DNA of 64,000 bases from Ottelia alismoides (GCA_037367405.1 JAZKJV010009320.1:186001-250000); one strand, 5' to 3'; positions 33,252-45,800 are shown, numbered from the stretch's first letter. Translations and numbers: made by a program. The notes: generated by a model from the letters alone, not told the origin.

Positions 33252-35837
33252 AGCCCACGGCGAGCCATTATGCAATAAATGTTATTGCAAATATCATTCC
33301 CTGATCTGAAATGAAGAATAACTAATTTGCATAATAGGTCCCTTAGTACAATTAGGGTTATGTACCATGGCATCTTAATGATCATACAACTATTGATTCA
33401 ATTATTGAATCAAAGAGGCTGGTGCTTGGATGAACATCTAAAGAGCTAGATTGAGGACTCATCAAGTACCGTCAAATGATTGTTGAGAGACGATCTCCAG
33501 CCTAAGTAGGAGATGGCAATCCTTTCTCATTTGGGATGATATCTGACCGACCTCTTGATGCAGGTCCTCTGCATGGGAATAGAGATTCGGAGGTGTTATA
33601 TTAGTTAGGTGAAAGAGGTGACTTAACGAGATCGAGATAGCCAAAGTCCTATGTCATATGCTGTCATGATATAGGAACACATCCTCCGACCAGAGACAGA
33701 TGTGTTACTATATGTCTGAGTATGTACATTTGGCAAACCAATAGGTTAATGACCTAACCAAGGTCTATACACCAGCGCGCTGGTGTGCATATAAGGGCAT
33801 ATGAGTAATATGATCTCTCAAAGGGATCATACAGGTTCATTACTGAACCGGAAAACATGAGATCACTCATGAGATGTTGGGAAGATCAAATTCCGTGTAC
33901 GGTCGACTCGCTTTGGAAGCTTGACTGAATTTGTAGGTTTAATATATACTTTTGAAAAGTATATGATCAACACCTGGGTATGATATATGCTTTTGGAAAG
34001 TATATGATCGATACCAACTCCCAATGATCGAATGAGAAACTTAATGATAAATCCCTGAAGTAGATAATGTAAAATTGATCTTATACTTCGGTTTATTCTA
34101 AGTCTACCAGTATACATGATGTACAAGTATTGGGAATACCTGAGGGTGATGTGATCATAAACGGTTGTATAACCATGACGCTTCCATTCCTAGGGAGTGA
34201 TGAAATGGGTCTGCATTTTAGTGACTCCTCTCAGTAGAGAAGTAATCTGATCTTAGTCCAAATGTTGGACATTGATCTGAATGTAATTCATATGCAATGA
34301 GAAGATTAGATTTGCGGTCTTGATTTAATCAAGCATCTATGGGAGGTCCGAGATCAGGATTTGAGATGTGATCTCAATATCCAAGTCACTATATGTGGGA
34401 CAATACAATCACCCTATCCTTATCTCTAAGTATTCGCGGAGAAAGCGCATTATACTTGAAAGAGTTCAGGATAATTTCATTGTTGATATATGTATGCAAG
34501 CATTGAGTAAATTGGTAATTAAATGTGATTTAATTATCGTGATTAATATGAATTTGATTCATATTATAAAGAGAGTTATCTTAGATAATTAAATGTGTTT
34601 TGATTATCAAAGATGTGAATAATGTGAATGTGATTCATATTATTTGGGAACATAAGAATAGAGATCCAAGATGATTAAATGTTATTTAATTATCACAGAT
34701 ATGAATAATATGGGTAGCACTATCCATATTAATCATATATATTATAAATGTGATTTATAATATATGAGAGAGAGCAATTTGTAATTTACATTTGTTAATT
34801 AAATGTTGATGTGAATTGGATTCACATTAGACAATTAATTGAAAATGTAATTCACTTTTTATTTTGGGTTGTGAATGTGATTCACAATTTTCCAATGGCA
34901 ACATTGTAATATTCACAAAATAAATATGAATTATTTTTGTTGAATAATTTACAACAAGTGTTGTTGTATATCTTGGAGATTTTCATGGAATAATGTAATC
35001 TCATGAGATATCATGAGATTACATGAGATTGCCACCAAATCCCATATTATGGAAGGAGGCCATCTTCAATCCAATAATATACATGTTTGGTTGATTTAAT
35101 TTGGGATTGATTTATATTGATTTATCAATATAGATTTAATCTAAATTAAATTAATAATTGTTGGTTTTTACCAACACAAATCTTAGCCATTAAAAGGAAC
35201 ACAATTTAATGAGAGCCATTGGATTTGTGTTGCCCATGGATTGAGATCCATGGATCCCAAAATATTATAAAAGAGAGGCACCCCATTGCTCTTCTTTACA
35301 CAATGAGAACATAAGTCTCTCTCTCTCTCTACACGTCAGCCCTCTCTCTTCTTCTCTCATGGCCGTCCACATGGATGCCCTAAAGAAGTTCTCTATCGCC
35401 GTAGCATCGTCGTTATGTTGCCCGATCGTTTGCTCGTGGATCTCCGTCTCCTTCGATGTGCCTCGCTCGTGAAGAAGACGTCGGATCTTGTGTGTCGAGA
35501 TCAGGAGATCTGCCACTTGGATCATCAACATGGATTGTGAGAAGCACGTGATTCATCCCCGTGCTCGCAAGCGTGTCCTCCGTTGGATCGGACTTGAGAC
35601 AGGAGGTCTTTTTGTTTAGAGACTCGATCGCAACCACGCTTCAAGAGGTAATCCTATTACTTGTTTGTGGTTTAGACGAAACGATTCGAGAAGTATTATT
35701 GAATCATGTGGTTTCGTCGCATGAATTTTTTTAATTTCCGCTGCATAGAACAACTAGTCCGACTAGTCGTTCTTCATCGTATTCGATACGATGCTCACGC
35801 TTCTGTGATGCGCTTAAGGATCTAACCATATCCTTCA
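33252..35837 (+). repeat. 3' LTR of A3, first 13 bp missing
   Basis: The sequence passes directly from internal ATGATTAGCCCA to LTR CGGCGAGCCATTATG, so the polypurine tract and the LTR bases TGTTGGACATGCG are absent. It ends CCTTCA at 35837. A promoter palindrome and TATTATAAAAG lie near 35235-35275. A 74-codon antisense frame at 35413-35637 matches the one in A2. Confidence 0.92.
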
Positions 35838-35842
35838 GAAGC

Positions 35843-36619
35843 CAGTCTTTTCAGGTATCCCCAATGTCCAGATAAAGCTACAATCTCTAATGATGGAGTC
35901 AGTTCTCGATGGAGGTGGTCTACAAATGTCCCATAAGCCTTCTTGACGTAAAAAAGGACTCTCACGCCAAACCCAGTGGTCGCACATATCAAAGGTCCCC
36001 CTACAAGCCTCAGAAAGTCAAGCAGGAGTAGGTATTCTTCCAAGCATTGTTCAGAAAAAAAGAAGAGCATGAGGGCATCTAGTTACCATAATGCCAGCAA
36101 TCTGCAACCTTTATCTGACGATCCACAGTCAAAGCAAAAAATGCTCAGGAAGCTCCTGCTGAGCGAACCATTTCCAGTCCAATCATCCAACCAGAAAGCA
36201 AAAGATTCACCATTTCCCAGCACGGGGCAAAAATGACTGTGATACCAAGACACAACATTCACAATCCCTTTCCAGAAGGCAGACTGTTTCATATCTATAA
36301 CCGGGATCTATTGCGATTGGCGAGAGATAGCGTAGATGCGCCGTATCAGGCTACGACATGAATCATCATCTCTCCCCCAAAGCCTACTGACCCATTTCAA
36401 AAGCAGAGACTCGTCCATCACGCCCAGACGCTTGACCCCAATACCACCATCTACCTTCTTAAGAGTGGCAGTCTCCCAGTCCACAAGATGCATACCTTTC
36501 CTATCCAAACTGTGCTTGGAACACAGGAATCTGGGCATGAGCCTTTCGAGATGCTTCCTAACCCCATCGGGCATAAGGCGGGGTGACATGAAGAAAAAAA
36601 TGAATAACAGAGAGGACAA
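35843..36619 (-). pseudogene. LINE ORF2 post-RT region
   Basis: The frame 36308-36619 carries CSKHSLDRKGMHLVDWETA and GGIGVKRLGVMDESLLLKW, the conserved connection after RT in plant L1 elements. 36083-36292 continues with SAFWKGI and GNGESFAFWLDDW. 35838-36070 leads to the A3 insertion point inside the stretch before the zinc finger. Frameshifts separate the pieces. Confidence 0.82.
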
Positions 36620-37660
36620 CCATCAAAAGTACCAGGCGACCACCTTTAAATAGGATTGATACCTTCCAGCCAGCTAATTTCCTTTCCATCTTCTCAATGA
36701 TTGGAAACCACTGTGCCAGCTTAAGTCTATCAGATGAAAGAGGAAGTCCCAAATATCGGATGGGGAGCCAACCCACCTCAGTGTCTAGCTCAATACTACA
36801 AATCCATATCTCCTCCTCCATGAATGCAAAAGGGATCACCATAGATTTTCTGTGATTGACAGCCAGAACTGACATCTCCCCAAATATTTCAAGCGTAGTG
36901 GCCATGCCATTGGCCTTCTCTTTCTCGCCATCAATGAAAAAGATAGTATCATCCGCATATTGAAGGAGTGTAACATGAATACCATCAAGAGAGATGCCCT
37001 TCGTCATTCCCGAATCCTGAACCCGATTAACCATGCACGCCAAACATCAGAACGATGATAAAGAGCAGCAGTGCAGGGGGAAACCCTACCGAACACCTCT
37101 TTGTGGATGAAAGAAACTACCCTCTGGGCGGCCATTCACAAGGACCGCCATGGAGGCAGTGGTGATGCAATGCTTCATCCATGGCACCCAGATCTCTGGG
37201 AAACCCCTTTCGTTTAAGGATGACCAAAGAAACCACCAGTCCAATGTGTCATGCACCTTCGTAAAGTCCACCTTCCATAACAAAGCCATCATCTTCCTTC
37301 TCTTCCAATACGCAACAAGCTCCAATGCCAAAACCAGACGGTCTGAAACCTGCCTACCCAAAACAAAGGCCGACTGAAAAGGCGAGATAATGTGCTCAAG
37401 TACTCAGCTTTGTCTCACAACAAATATTTTTGCCACAATTTGGTAGATAGCATTGGACAGTGCAATCAGCTTGAAATCCTCAATTTTTTCCGTCGCCTGA
37501 TGCTTGGAAGAAGCAAAATAAAAGCCTCGTTCAGTTTTTCAAAGCCGGTGTTTCAATGATAGCATTTCTCGACAACTTGCAACACCTCAGAACTGACTAA
37601 ACCCCAAAACGCCTTATAGAAACATACCGAGAAACCGTCTGGGCCCGGCGAACCATCGAC
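36558..37660 (-). pseudogene. LINE ORF2 reverse transcriptase
   Basis: Starts with SPGPDGF (about 37640), then a frameshifted stretch, then 37086-37361 with DRLVLALELV, an LWKVDFTKVHDTLDW block holding the first catalytic Asp, and VLVNGRPEGSF. After another shift, 36558-37043 carries the catalytic LLQYADDTIFF (YADD at 36948-36959) and LPIRYLGLPLSSDRL. The RT would prime on nicked target DNA. Catalytic residues survive but at least three frameshifts disable it. Confidence 0.9.
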
Positions 37661-37669
37661 ATTGAGGCT

Positions 37670-38164
37670 CTAAACAACGACCTTCAGCTCCTCCATAGTT
37701 ACATGCTGGATAAGGCTATTGGCATGAGCATCTGAAAGTCTCGAGGCATCAGGAGCAACCCACCTCCAATATCTAAACGATGCCCTCCTAGAGAAGCGTA
37801 AGAAATGGTCTACAATCGTCCAACCCATTTCCCTGTCGCCCTCATTCTGGATATCATCAATGACCATGAAACCGATGAAGTTGCCACAACGCCTGCCACT
37901 AGCCATTCTGTGAAAGGAAGAAGTGTTCACCTCCCCCTCCTTAAGCCAAACGTACCTAGATCTCTGCTTCCATTCTGCCACACGTATCTTATCTTCATCC
38001 ACAATCCTCCGCCGAGCCTTTGCTCTATGAAGCAACTCACTACTCGAGAGAGTCCTTTTGTCCTCCAAGCTGTCGACTCTAGTAACTTCAAGTTCAACCT
38101 CCAACCTGCTGGCACGACGATCCTGTCTAGTTTGATTTTTGAAAGCACAAAGTGTAACACGCAA
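37670..38164 (-). pseudogene. LINE ORF2 endonuclease-RT linker
   Basis: The 164-codon frame has an Arg/Glu-rich helical segment, then SRYVWLKEGEVNTSSFHRMAS, the conserved linker between endonuclease and RT in plant L1 ORF2. The frame ends just before the SPGPDGF block. An overlapping antisense frame (37805-38263) is a shadow. Confidence 0.85.
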
Positions 38165-38176
38165 AGAGTTTTTCTT

Positions 38177-38880
38177 CTAGACAAAACACGCCGCAACGGA
38201 TCCCACCACGCTTGTGGAGGACCAGTGAGTAGTGACCAAATCCTGAAAAGAGTCCTCAAATAGCCAAGCCTTCTCAAACCTGAAGAAACCCCTAGGTGGG
38301 GAAAATTCACTCGAGTCCCGTAGAATCGACGTATGATCCGATCTCATTCTCAGTCTGCTTGAAGCAATCAATAAGCTTCGAGAAATCCACGGACCCAGGA
38401 TCCTAAATGCCATGCGAACACAGCCGATTCGAATATAGAAAAGAGACATTGACGTCTCCACCAACTAACCAAGCACAATCTGGGAACATGAGTCTTGCTG
38501 CCCTCGACTCAGCACAAAGTTCCTGACATAAAGCATGCTAAAAAAAGGCCCATAAACACATGATAGATAAACTGCACGCTCAAGCGAGTTCATTTTAGAA
38601 GGACAGAGAGTACGTGATTACACTTATGTTCCGCACGAAAAGTGAATAAAGTGCCCTTCCGAGCCACAATCAATCCACCAGCGGACCCAGAAGCATCAAT
38701 CAAACAAAAATAAGAGAGATGACTTTGCCCAAAAGATTTCTAAATAATGCCCGAGCATGAAGCCAATTTCGTCTCCTGAATGAAAACCACATCACAGCCC
38801 CAATTCAAGAATCTCACTCCTAGAACCCTCCTCTTCTCACGGTCACCCAGTCCCCTAACATTCCAGGAGAGTATCTTCAT
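38177..38880 (-). pseudogene. LINE ORF2 APE-type endonuclease
   Basis: The start at 38880 reads MKILSWNVRGLGDREKR, the canonical ORF2 beginning. It is followed by VVFIQETKLAS with the catalytic Glu, then a stop about 47 codons in. Further on, WLVGG, where the motif continues GDxN, and in 38177-38464 RMRSDHTSIL with the SDH catalytic pair, followed by FRFEKAWLFEDSF. The endonuclease nicks target DNA. Motifs are visible but frames are shifted between them. Confidence 0.88.
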
Positions 38881-39486
38881 TCAGACCCTGCGAAAGAGTC
38901 CCCAAGGTAAATCACTCCCACTAGACTAGCAATCTGTGACTTGCATTATGAGAGCGGGGGGATATCCTTATGGTGTGGCTTTGCACGTTGCCTCCTTCTA
39001 TACCTCTTGCCAACCCTTCTATCTGCATAAGGAGCCACAGGAGGCTGCATGATCAGCGCCCCAGCCCCAACACAATCATCCAACAAGTCTAAAAAACAGA
39101 GGTACATGATGCACCCACTGCAAGAGCCGTCAAAGAACCAGGAAGCTCCGGTAACAAAAAAGAGTGGGTCTCCACTGAAGGCTGGTGTGAAGCAGGAGCT
39201 CCCATCTTCTTCTAGTTCGGCCCTTCAAGGCCACATGACTCAATCAGACACGTACCAGGCACAAGCAAACCCTCAGAGCAACAAAAAATTTTTTAGTGTC
39301 GAACTGAGAGACAAAAAAGGCACCCTTTCGAGTCGAAGGAGCTCAACAACCACCGAGTTGGGTCAGATCGGAAACACATCACTACACTGGAGTTCGAGAA
39401 TCCCCCAAAGATGATCCAAGCCCCGAACGTGTTCACTTCCCTATTTGAGAGAAGTAAACCCAAGTCTGAAAGGCGGAAAGGATCTG

Positions 39487-39858
39487 TTACGAGAAAACTA
39501 GATCTGGATTTATGGCTTTAAGAAGCATGGCCCCAACGAGCGAATCAACATTGGGAAGAGGCGAAATGGTAGGGTTGGAAGATGAAGCGGTCGTTTCCTC
39601 TGAAAATGCCTCGAAACTCGAGCCTATCAGTTCAGGGAGGTGTTGACGTGGAAGCACACCATATGAGATGGTTGTGTCACAATCCTCTGCTCCACTCGGC
39701 GGTAGCGACGCTGGTGTCGACAGAAAGGAAACCCTAAGCCTGAACGAGAAACGTCCCACTAACAAGGCCGCACTTGACTCCAGAGGCACAGAATCAAAGC
39801 ACTCCATAAGGATAAGGGTGGCTCTAGGATCTTCTCCCGAGAAGTGGCCATCAGACAA
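39487..39858 (-). pseudogene. Possible LINE ORF1 tail
   Basis: A 123-codon frame, Ser/Pro/Leu-rich, upstream of ORF2 on the same strand, where plant L1 elements have the end of ORF1. No zinc knuckle or DUF4283-like block seen. It may be real coding remnant or simply an open frame in GC-rich DNA. The stretch 38881-39486 between it and ORF2 also has no recognised motif. Confidence 0.35.
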
Positions 39859-39933
39859 AATGCAAAAGACCTTTCCAAGGTGCGAAAGTGATGAATCTCA
39901 GATTCAACAAGCTAAAATTGGCCAATTAAGCTC

Positions 39934-40095
39934 TATAGAGATATATTTATGTTACATTATTATGTTATGATATTTGTGTTGTTTCCTAATTTCCTTCTTC
40001 TTATGTTTGTCTTATGTAATTTACCCATAAGCTACTATCCTATATAAGAGAGCCTAGGGTTCATGGAATGATCATCACTTTCATTTTTCCCAACA
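39934..40095 (+). repeat. 5' LTR of B2 (162 bp)
   Basis: Starts TATAGAGATATATT and ends CCCAACA. It shares TAATTTACCCATA and the TATATAAGAGAGCCTAGGG promoter block (about 40030-40055) with B1. It is 19 bp longer than the B1 LTR and lacks the AATAAA found there. Confidence 0.85.
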
Positions 40096-40110
40096 TGGTA
40101 TCAAAGCAGC
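40096..40110 (+). promoter_or_regulatory. Primer binding site of B2
   Basis: TGGTATCAAAGCAGC directly follows the LTR; iMet-type with one G-to-A change in the core. Confidence 0.85.
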
Positions 40111-40549
40111 GGTCCTAGACCGGAGCTCCGAAACCCTAACCCCTCCCACACCCTTCTTCCCCCATGCTACGCCTCCTCCTGGGTGAGCCCGTAGGCCTCC
40201 GCACCCTCTGCCAGGCCCTCTTGTACGCCGCTAGGCCTCCGCGCCCTCCGCCAGGCCCTTGCCTGGGCGCCACCATCACCGCCTGGGCGCTACAGGCCTC
40301 CATGCCCTCTTCTAGGCCCCCGCGGTCCCTACTGGCACCCTCCCAGCACTTGATCTCCGTCTAGGAAATCTGTAGTGGCTCACCGAAACCCTAGCAATTC
40401 CCCTTCTTCCACACGGGCAGACCGTTGTTGCCGAGTCTCTCAGTATTTGATGAGATTGGCTGCATGAGTCTACACATGCAACCATATCTCTCTATGTTAG
40501 TGTACACAAGCCCAGTTCTAGTTCTCATTACTAGTCTTCTCGAGCCATC

Positions 40550-41310
40550 ATGTCATAAAGCAAGGTTGAGGTTCCCTCCATAGGTGCATTCAGAGGTCCT
40601 ATGCCTATAGTAAAGATGGATGTGTCAAACTATGAACTGCGGGTTATGCAGTTCATGAGTATGATGAAGTCTACCTGTAAGAAACACATTCTTACAGAGG
40701 AAGAACCGACCGAGAAGACTGGAGTTAATGCCTCATGGGAGGTGGATGATGCTTATGCCAAGGTTTGGCTCTGAGGAACATTGACATTGGAGATTGCCAA
40801 TGATATACTTCATCAGCCTACAGCCAAGGGAATATGGGATATTCTCGCTGCCACTTATTCACAGTCAAAAAATGAGACAAAGATTCTACAACTCCATCAT
40901 GACATATTTACAATCAAGTAGAATGGACGTCCTTTTCAATCGCTATGTTTGAGAAGCTCTATTGCTTCATGCCTCTAACATCCACCCCTGAGCAGCAGAA
41001 GACCTATCGGAATGCCACCATGGTTGGTGTGTTTCTGGAAGCCCTTGATCCTGAGTATGAGGCGACCCATTCTCAGATTTTGGCAGACTCTACCATTGCT
41101 CCAATGGAGGAAATCTTTTGTAGACTCAACAAGATCACTGTTCCATCTTTCACTGCTAGTCAGACCTCTTCAGCGATGGTTGCCTCTCGAGGATGATGAG
41201 GCTCTTCTCATTTTCATGGACGAGGACCTCGTAGAAGAGGGGGTCGTGTTCATCAGTCCTGCACTTTCTTCCATCGTTCTGGACATACCAAAGATACATG
41301 CTACTCCAAG
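40550..41310 (+). pseudogene. Copia gag of B2
   Basis: Starts near ATGTCATAAAGCAAG (stop at codon 3). PMPIVKMDVSNYELRVMQFM, WEVDDAYAKVWL and GIWDILAATYSQ blocks parallel B1. The frame 40945-41196 holds PEQQKTYRNATMVGVFLEAL of the capsid C-terminal region. The zinc knuckle near 41255-41300 reads CTFF in place of CTFC, losing one zinc ligand. Stops and frameshifts present. Confidence 0.82.
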
Positions 41311-41399
41311 CATGGATTCCCTACTTCTGCTCGAGTGGCTAAACAGATTGAACCCCCAGCTGCTTCCTCTTTTGATCAACACTTTGATGATCTTGTAGC

Positions 41400-41711
41400 A
41401 TGATTGAGGGGTATTATACCTCCCTCCAGTCCGTGCCACCTTCAACAGTCTTTGGGAGTCATTCAGAGGTAGCTGCTTCAGACTCCTCCAATACCTTAGG
41501 TAGTACTTATGCACTCACTAGCAGTAGTGGATCTGATGATGCTATAGAATGGATTATGGGATATGGTGCCACATATCATCTATGTGGAGACAAGGGTCAA
41601 CTTACAACCTACAGACAAGTTCCTCCAGGACATACTATGGTTATTGTAGATGGGACTCACTCTTCGATCACTGGTCAAGGGGAGATTAGCTTGACACCCG
41701 CTTGCATCTAA
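41400..41711 (+). pseudogene. Copia protease of B2
   Basis: The 103-codon frame reads WIMGYGATYHLCGDKGQL where active copia proteases have DSGA...HLC, so the catalytic Asp is lost. TYRQVPPGHTMVIVDG follows as in B1. Inactive even if translated. Confidence 0.78.
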
Positions 41712-41829
41712 AGAATGTGTTGCATGTACCAGATTTCTTTTATGAACTTATTGTCAATTAGATAGATTACAAAGGATTTACATTGTCGAGCCATTTTTGA
41801 CCCATCTTCTCTTATTTTCTAGGACATCC

Positions 41830-42836
41830 TTATGGGCAACGTGATTGGGTGTGGCTGTGAGCATGGCGGTCTCTATCGCCCAGTTTGAACTCCCTATGCT
41901 GGAATCTTCTCTATCTACTGGATTTGTTTCATAATTTATGTGGCACCTGTGCTTCGGTCATCTACTGCCTTAGAAACTATGTCGTGTTCTACCCCAGATC
42001 TCACCTCACACATCCTTTCAATGTGAGGCTTGCTAGTTGGGAAAGCATCATAGATCTACCTTTCCCAGTCGCCAGAGTCGAGCAGTAGATCCACTTTTGA
42101 GTTGTTTCATGTGATATTTGGGGTCCCAATCATGTCCCTGATCATCAGGGACACATGTTTTATCTTGTCGCCGTGATGATTTTTCTCTTCTGTCTTAGGT
42201 CTTCTTATTAAAGAATAAATCTGAAGTTAGGATTGTTATACAAAATTTCTTAACCAAAACACGTAATGTTTTTTCTACTTCTGTGAAAATTGTGAGAAAT
42301 AATGCCTTGAAATTTTATACTAATACTCTCTCGAATTATTTTTCCCCCAAGGAATCATTCATCAAACTTCCTGTGCATATACTTCCCAACAAAATGGAGT
42401 TGCATAAAGGAAACATCGTCATTTGCTTGATGTCACTAGGACATTTCTCATTTAAAGTCGTGCTCCTCATTCTTTTTGGGGTGATGTTGTTCTAATGGCA
42501 CGTTATCTCATTAATCGCATGCCATCGTCTGTCTTGGGAGAGAAGATTCCTTTCTCTTTAGCCTTCCCTTAGAAGGAATTGTTCTCACTTACTCCTCGTG
42601 TGTTTGGCTCAATTGCCTTCGTCCACCAGTTGTCCCCAGGTATTGACAAGCTCTCTCCTAGAGCTGTCAAGTGTGTCTTTGTTGGGTACTCAAGGACGCA
42701 AAAAGGGTACATGTGTTATGATCTGATGCACATGAACTATTACTTTAGTACCAATGTCACCTTTTTCAAATCAGTCATGTACTTCTCCCCAACGGGTGAT
42801 CAATTGATGTCTTTAAACACTGATGAAGCCATATAC
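41830..42836 (+). pseudogene. Copia integrase of B2
   Basis: A GCGCEHGGLYR segment opens the pre-integrase region; the zinc finger is badly frameshifted (41885-42088). The core start is near 42105-42125 with a WGPNHVPDH-like segment. The C-terminal part (42579-42836) is well kept: HQLSPGIDKLSPRAVKCVFV, GYSRTQKGYMCYD and STNVTFFKSVMYFSP. The frame then reads EAIYMP at the Athila border. Confidence 0.8.
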
Positions 42837-42841
42837 ATGCC

Positions 42842-45800
42842 TGATAAAGCCACAAATCAGGCAGTTGTGTATTCCACACAAGGCAGGAACACAGTCGATG
42901 CGTTGACCGCTCATAAATCCGGATTTAATCAACAATTAACACACAAATAATGTCAAGCAATGGAAATCAAAGTGTGGAGTTAAAATTTGTTATAACTCTA
43001 CACAAAAGATGTGTATAGAAGCAAGTATGTAGAGGTCGAACATAGGGAACAAGCAGGACAGATCGGGCAAAATCAATGCACAAGAATGTGAATGTGATGA
43101 TTTGTCTATAAGTGTTTTTTTTGGGAGGGTTTTAATTTTATAATTTTTAATTTTATTTTTGATTATAATTTTATATTTTGATTTTTAATTTTTAATTTTG
43201 TATTTTCTTTTTATATTTTATATTTTTTTTGTATTATAAAATAAAGTATTTATACAAAATATGAAAAAGAGAGATAATGTATTTATACAAATAAGTAAAA
43301 ATAGTCAAAATACATGAAATAAAATATATTAGTTTTTTTTATATTTTTCTAATGTTTTTGTGATTTTTCTATATTTTTGCTAATTTTTTGGTATTTTTAA
43401 AAAATACTGAAAACAATGAATAAATTACAAGCCTGGAATTTAAATGAGGATGAAAAATGTCAAACAGAGTCAAAAATTCCCCAAATTTATTTTAAAACAA
43501 AGATAATAAAATAAAGAAAATTAGGAAATAGAAACTATTTTTTAGATTTTTTTGGAATCTTTAATATTTTTATAAAGATTTTGTGGGTTTTGTAATTTTT
43601 AGGACTTTTCTTTTGTATTTTTAGTGATATTTGGTCTGAAGTTAAAATACATAGAAACCAATAAAATACGATTTTTTGGAATTTTTCAAATTGTTTTTAT
43701 AATTTGTGTAGTTTCTAATGCAAATAGTGAAGAATATACATGTTTTTGAATTTTTATAAATATTAAAATGCAAAAAAATGCAAAATAAAAATATGGTATG
43801 AAAGAACAATGCAACAAGAAGCTAGGGTAATTGTTTGGGATTTTTTAGAATTTTATAGATGCATGAAATAAATAAAGGAAACAAAAAGAAATTACACTAT
43901 TGGCAGGGGTATTTCTGTATATATGCAAAAGTATCAGGGCCAAAGAGCAATTTTTCCAGAAAATATATACTGCAATAAAAACTTTGTGGACTAAATAATA
44001 AATCCAAGAACCAAAGTCTAAGAGTGCAACATTTCCAAAGTTACGTGCGCGAGGCACGCGATTGGTAGGGACTAAATGGCAAATAACAAAAACTTGAGGG
44101 CTCACTTGTAAAATTACCACAAATATTACAATGTAATGAAATAGTTTCTGGACTGAATAGAAATAGTACAAACTACGAGGGCCTCCACACAAAATACCCC
44201 ATCCCCCATGTGCGCAAGTCACGTAAGGTGACGTGGACATGGACCATGGTGCAAATATGAGAACTGTGAGGGTGTTTTTGCAAAATTGAAAATAATAAAG
44301 CTGCAGATGAAAGATTAAATAGTAATTATTAAATACAAAATATTGTGGGGCAAAAGCTGCAAAATACCCACACGTAGGCGCATCCAACGGTTGGGGATAT
44401 ATCACTTGACACGTGTCGCGAACTGGACGACTGATACCCCTTCGCTGATGAGTGGCCAGGATTAGATCCTGGCCCTTGATCGAACGGCTGTGACTGGGCA
44501 AGATCGGACGGTGGCTGCTCTCCAGGAAGAACGCGACATATCGGATGGCGGAGAGGGGTGCAGGATGAAAGGGGAAGAACTGCCGGTGAGGCGAGTTTTC
44601 CCCGTCGATATCTTCCTCCTTCGACCTTCTATGAAGCTCCAAAATGGCCGGACAACCTCCTGGAGTGTCCCTCTAGCGGCTGGAGGCTCCAAAATCCTCC
44701 GTCTATGGCCGAAGCTCGCGCGAGATGGCGGCGGAGTTAGGGGCTCCAGGTATCACGATGAGAGGTCAAAATGAACTCCAGGGGGTACGTTATGCTCCAG
44801 AAACCGGCAAGAAATGGTCAAACCGTAGAGGGAAAAATGCCTCGATTGTTGGCGAAGTAAATGGGTGTGGGGGACAGCGAAATGGAGGTCGGTCGGAGCT
44901 AGCTCCGACGAAGTGGCTGCGAGGTGATTCGATGGGTGGAACGCGAAAAGGAAGAGGGGGATCTACTCCTACAACTATGGTAAACGAATAACGCAAGAAA
45001 AATGCAAAAAAGAAGGGTCCTCGAAGGTGGAAGTATCACCTAAGATGAAACCTCAATGCCGGTGGCTGGCTGAGGTGGATGGAGCCGCCTCGACCCTTCC
45101 TCGATCCACCATACACCCTGAAGACGGAGCTGTCACCTCCTTCTCACAAAAGAGAACAAAAAGCGGAGAGGAACTAGTCCAAAAGGGGTTCAAATTCGAT
45201 TGGGAAGTTGGAGGTGGTATATGAGGGAGTTGACGGGCGGCTGGGAGATCGAGGCAGATCAAGCAAATCGATGGTCCACAACCCAAGGAGAGGCTTGGGC
45301 ATGTAAGACCAATATACGAGGAACAAAAGTCAAGAAGACATTGTCAAGAAATGGTGAAAGATGGAGGCTCAAAAAATCTGAGAAGTCGGGTCAAAACTCG
45401 TTCTAACACAAAGCAGACCTCGGCCAGAGAGTTGACCATGGTCAACCAATGGAGTCTTCTGGTTGGTCCACATGGACCAACCACAAAATTCCTTTGCAAA
45501 AAGTGTTATTAATTCATTTAAAAATACTAAATGATTTTATAAATTATTTTAATATGATTTTTCTTTATTTTTTTGAGGTATAAAATTACAAGTTACCTTT
45601 TATGGCCTATATAGGTATATATATCTATGTATTTTAATGTTTTATTTTTGTATATTTAATTTTATTAAATTTGTTTATTATTTTATTTATTTATAATGTA
45701 ATTTTATAAGCTCAAATATATTTTTATCTTATTTTTCTAATATGTTTTACAGTTAAATAAATAGAAGTACATTCTTTATAGGTGTATTTATTTGTATTAT

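Larger units (their letters stand above)
25366..35837 (+). mobile_element. Ty1/copia element A3 (family A), complete, inserted in the LINE
   Basis: 10,472-bp element bounded by LTRs of 2603 and about 2586 bp and flanked by the 5-bp target duplication GAAGC. Internal order: PBS, leader, gag/protease relics, integrase, RT, RNase H remnant, LTR. The polypurine tract and first 13 bp of the 3' LTR are missing through a 47-bp deletion, so this copy could not complete plus-strand priming. Frames are broken throughout. It is the reference copy for defining family A. Confidence 0.95.
35838..39933 (-). mobile_element. L1-type LINE, 5' part
   Basis: Upstream part of the LINE, - strand: possible ORF1 tail, then ORF2 with endonuclease, RT and the start of the C-terminal region. 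It ends at the copia B2 LTR (39934), so its 5' end lies beyond B2, off-window. Frames are shifted several times. GC content is higher than in the flanking LTR elements. Confidence 0.88.

Noticed and set aside
36336..38263. Several + strand frames of 75-152 codons in the LINE
   Set aside because: They are shadows of ORF2 on the - strand, which carries the recognisable endonuclease and RT motifs.
43845..44642. 265-codon open frame on the - strand in the Athila 3' LTR
   Set aside because: The matching frame in the 5' LTR stops after 83 codons (58990-59241), the C-terminal half comes from AT-rich DNA, and no family resemblance is seen.
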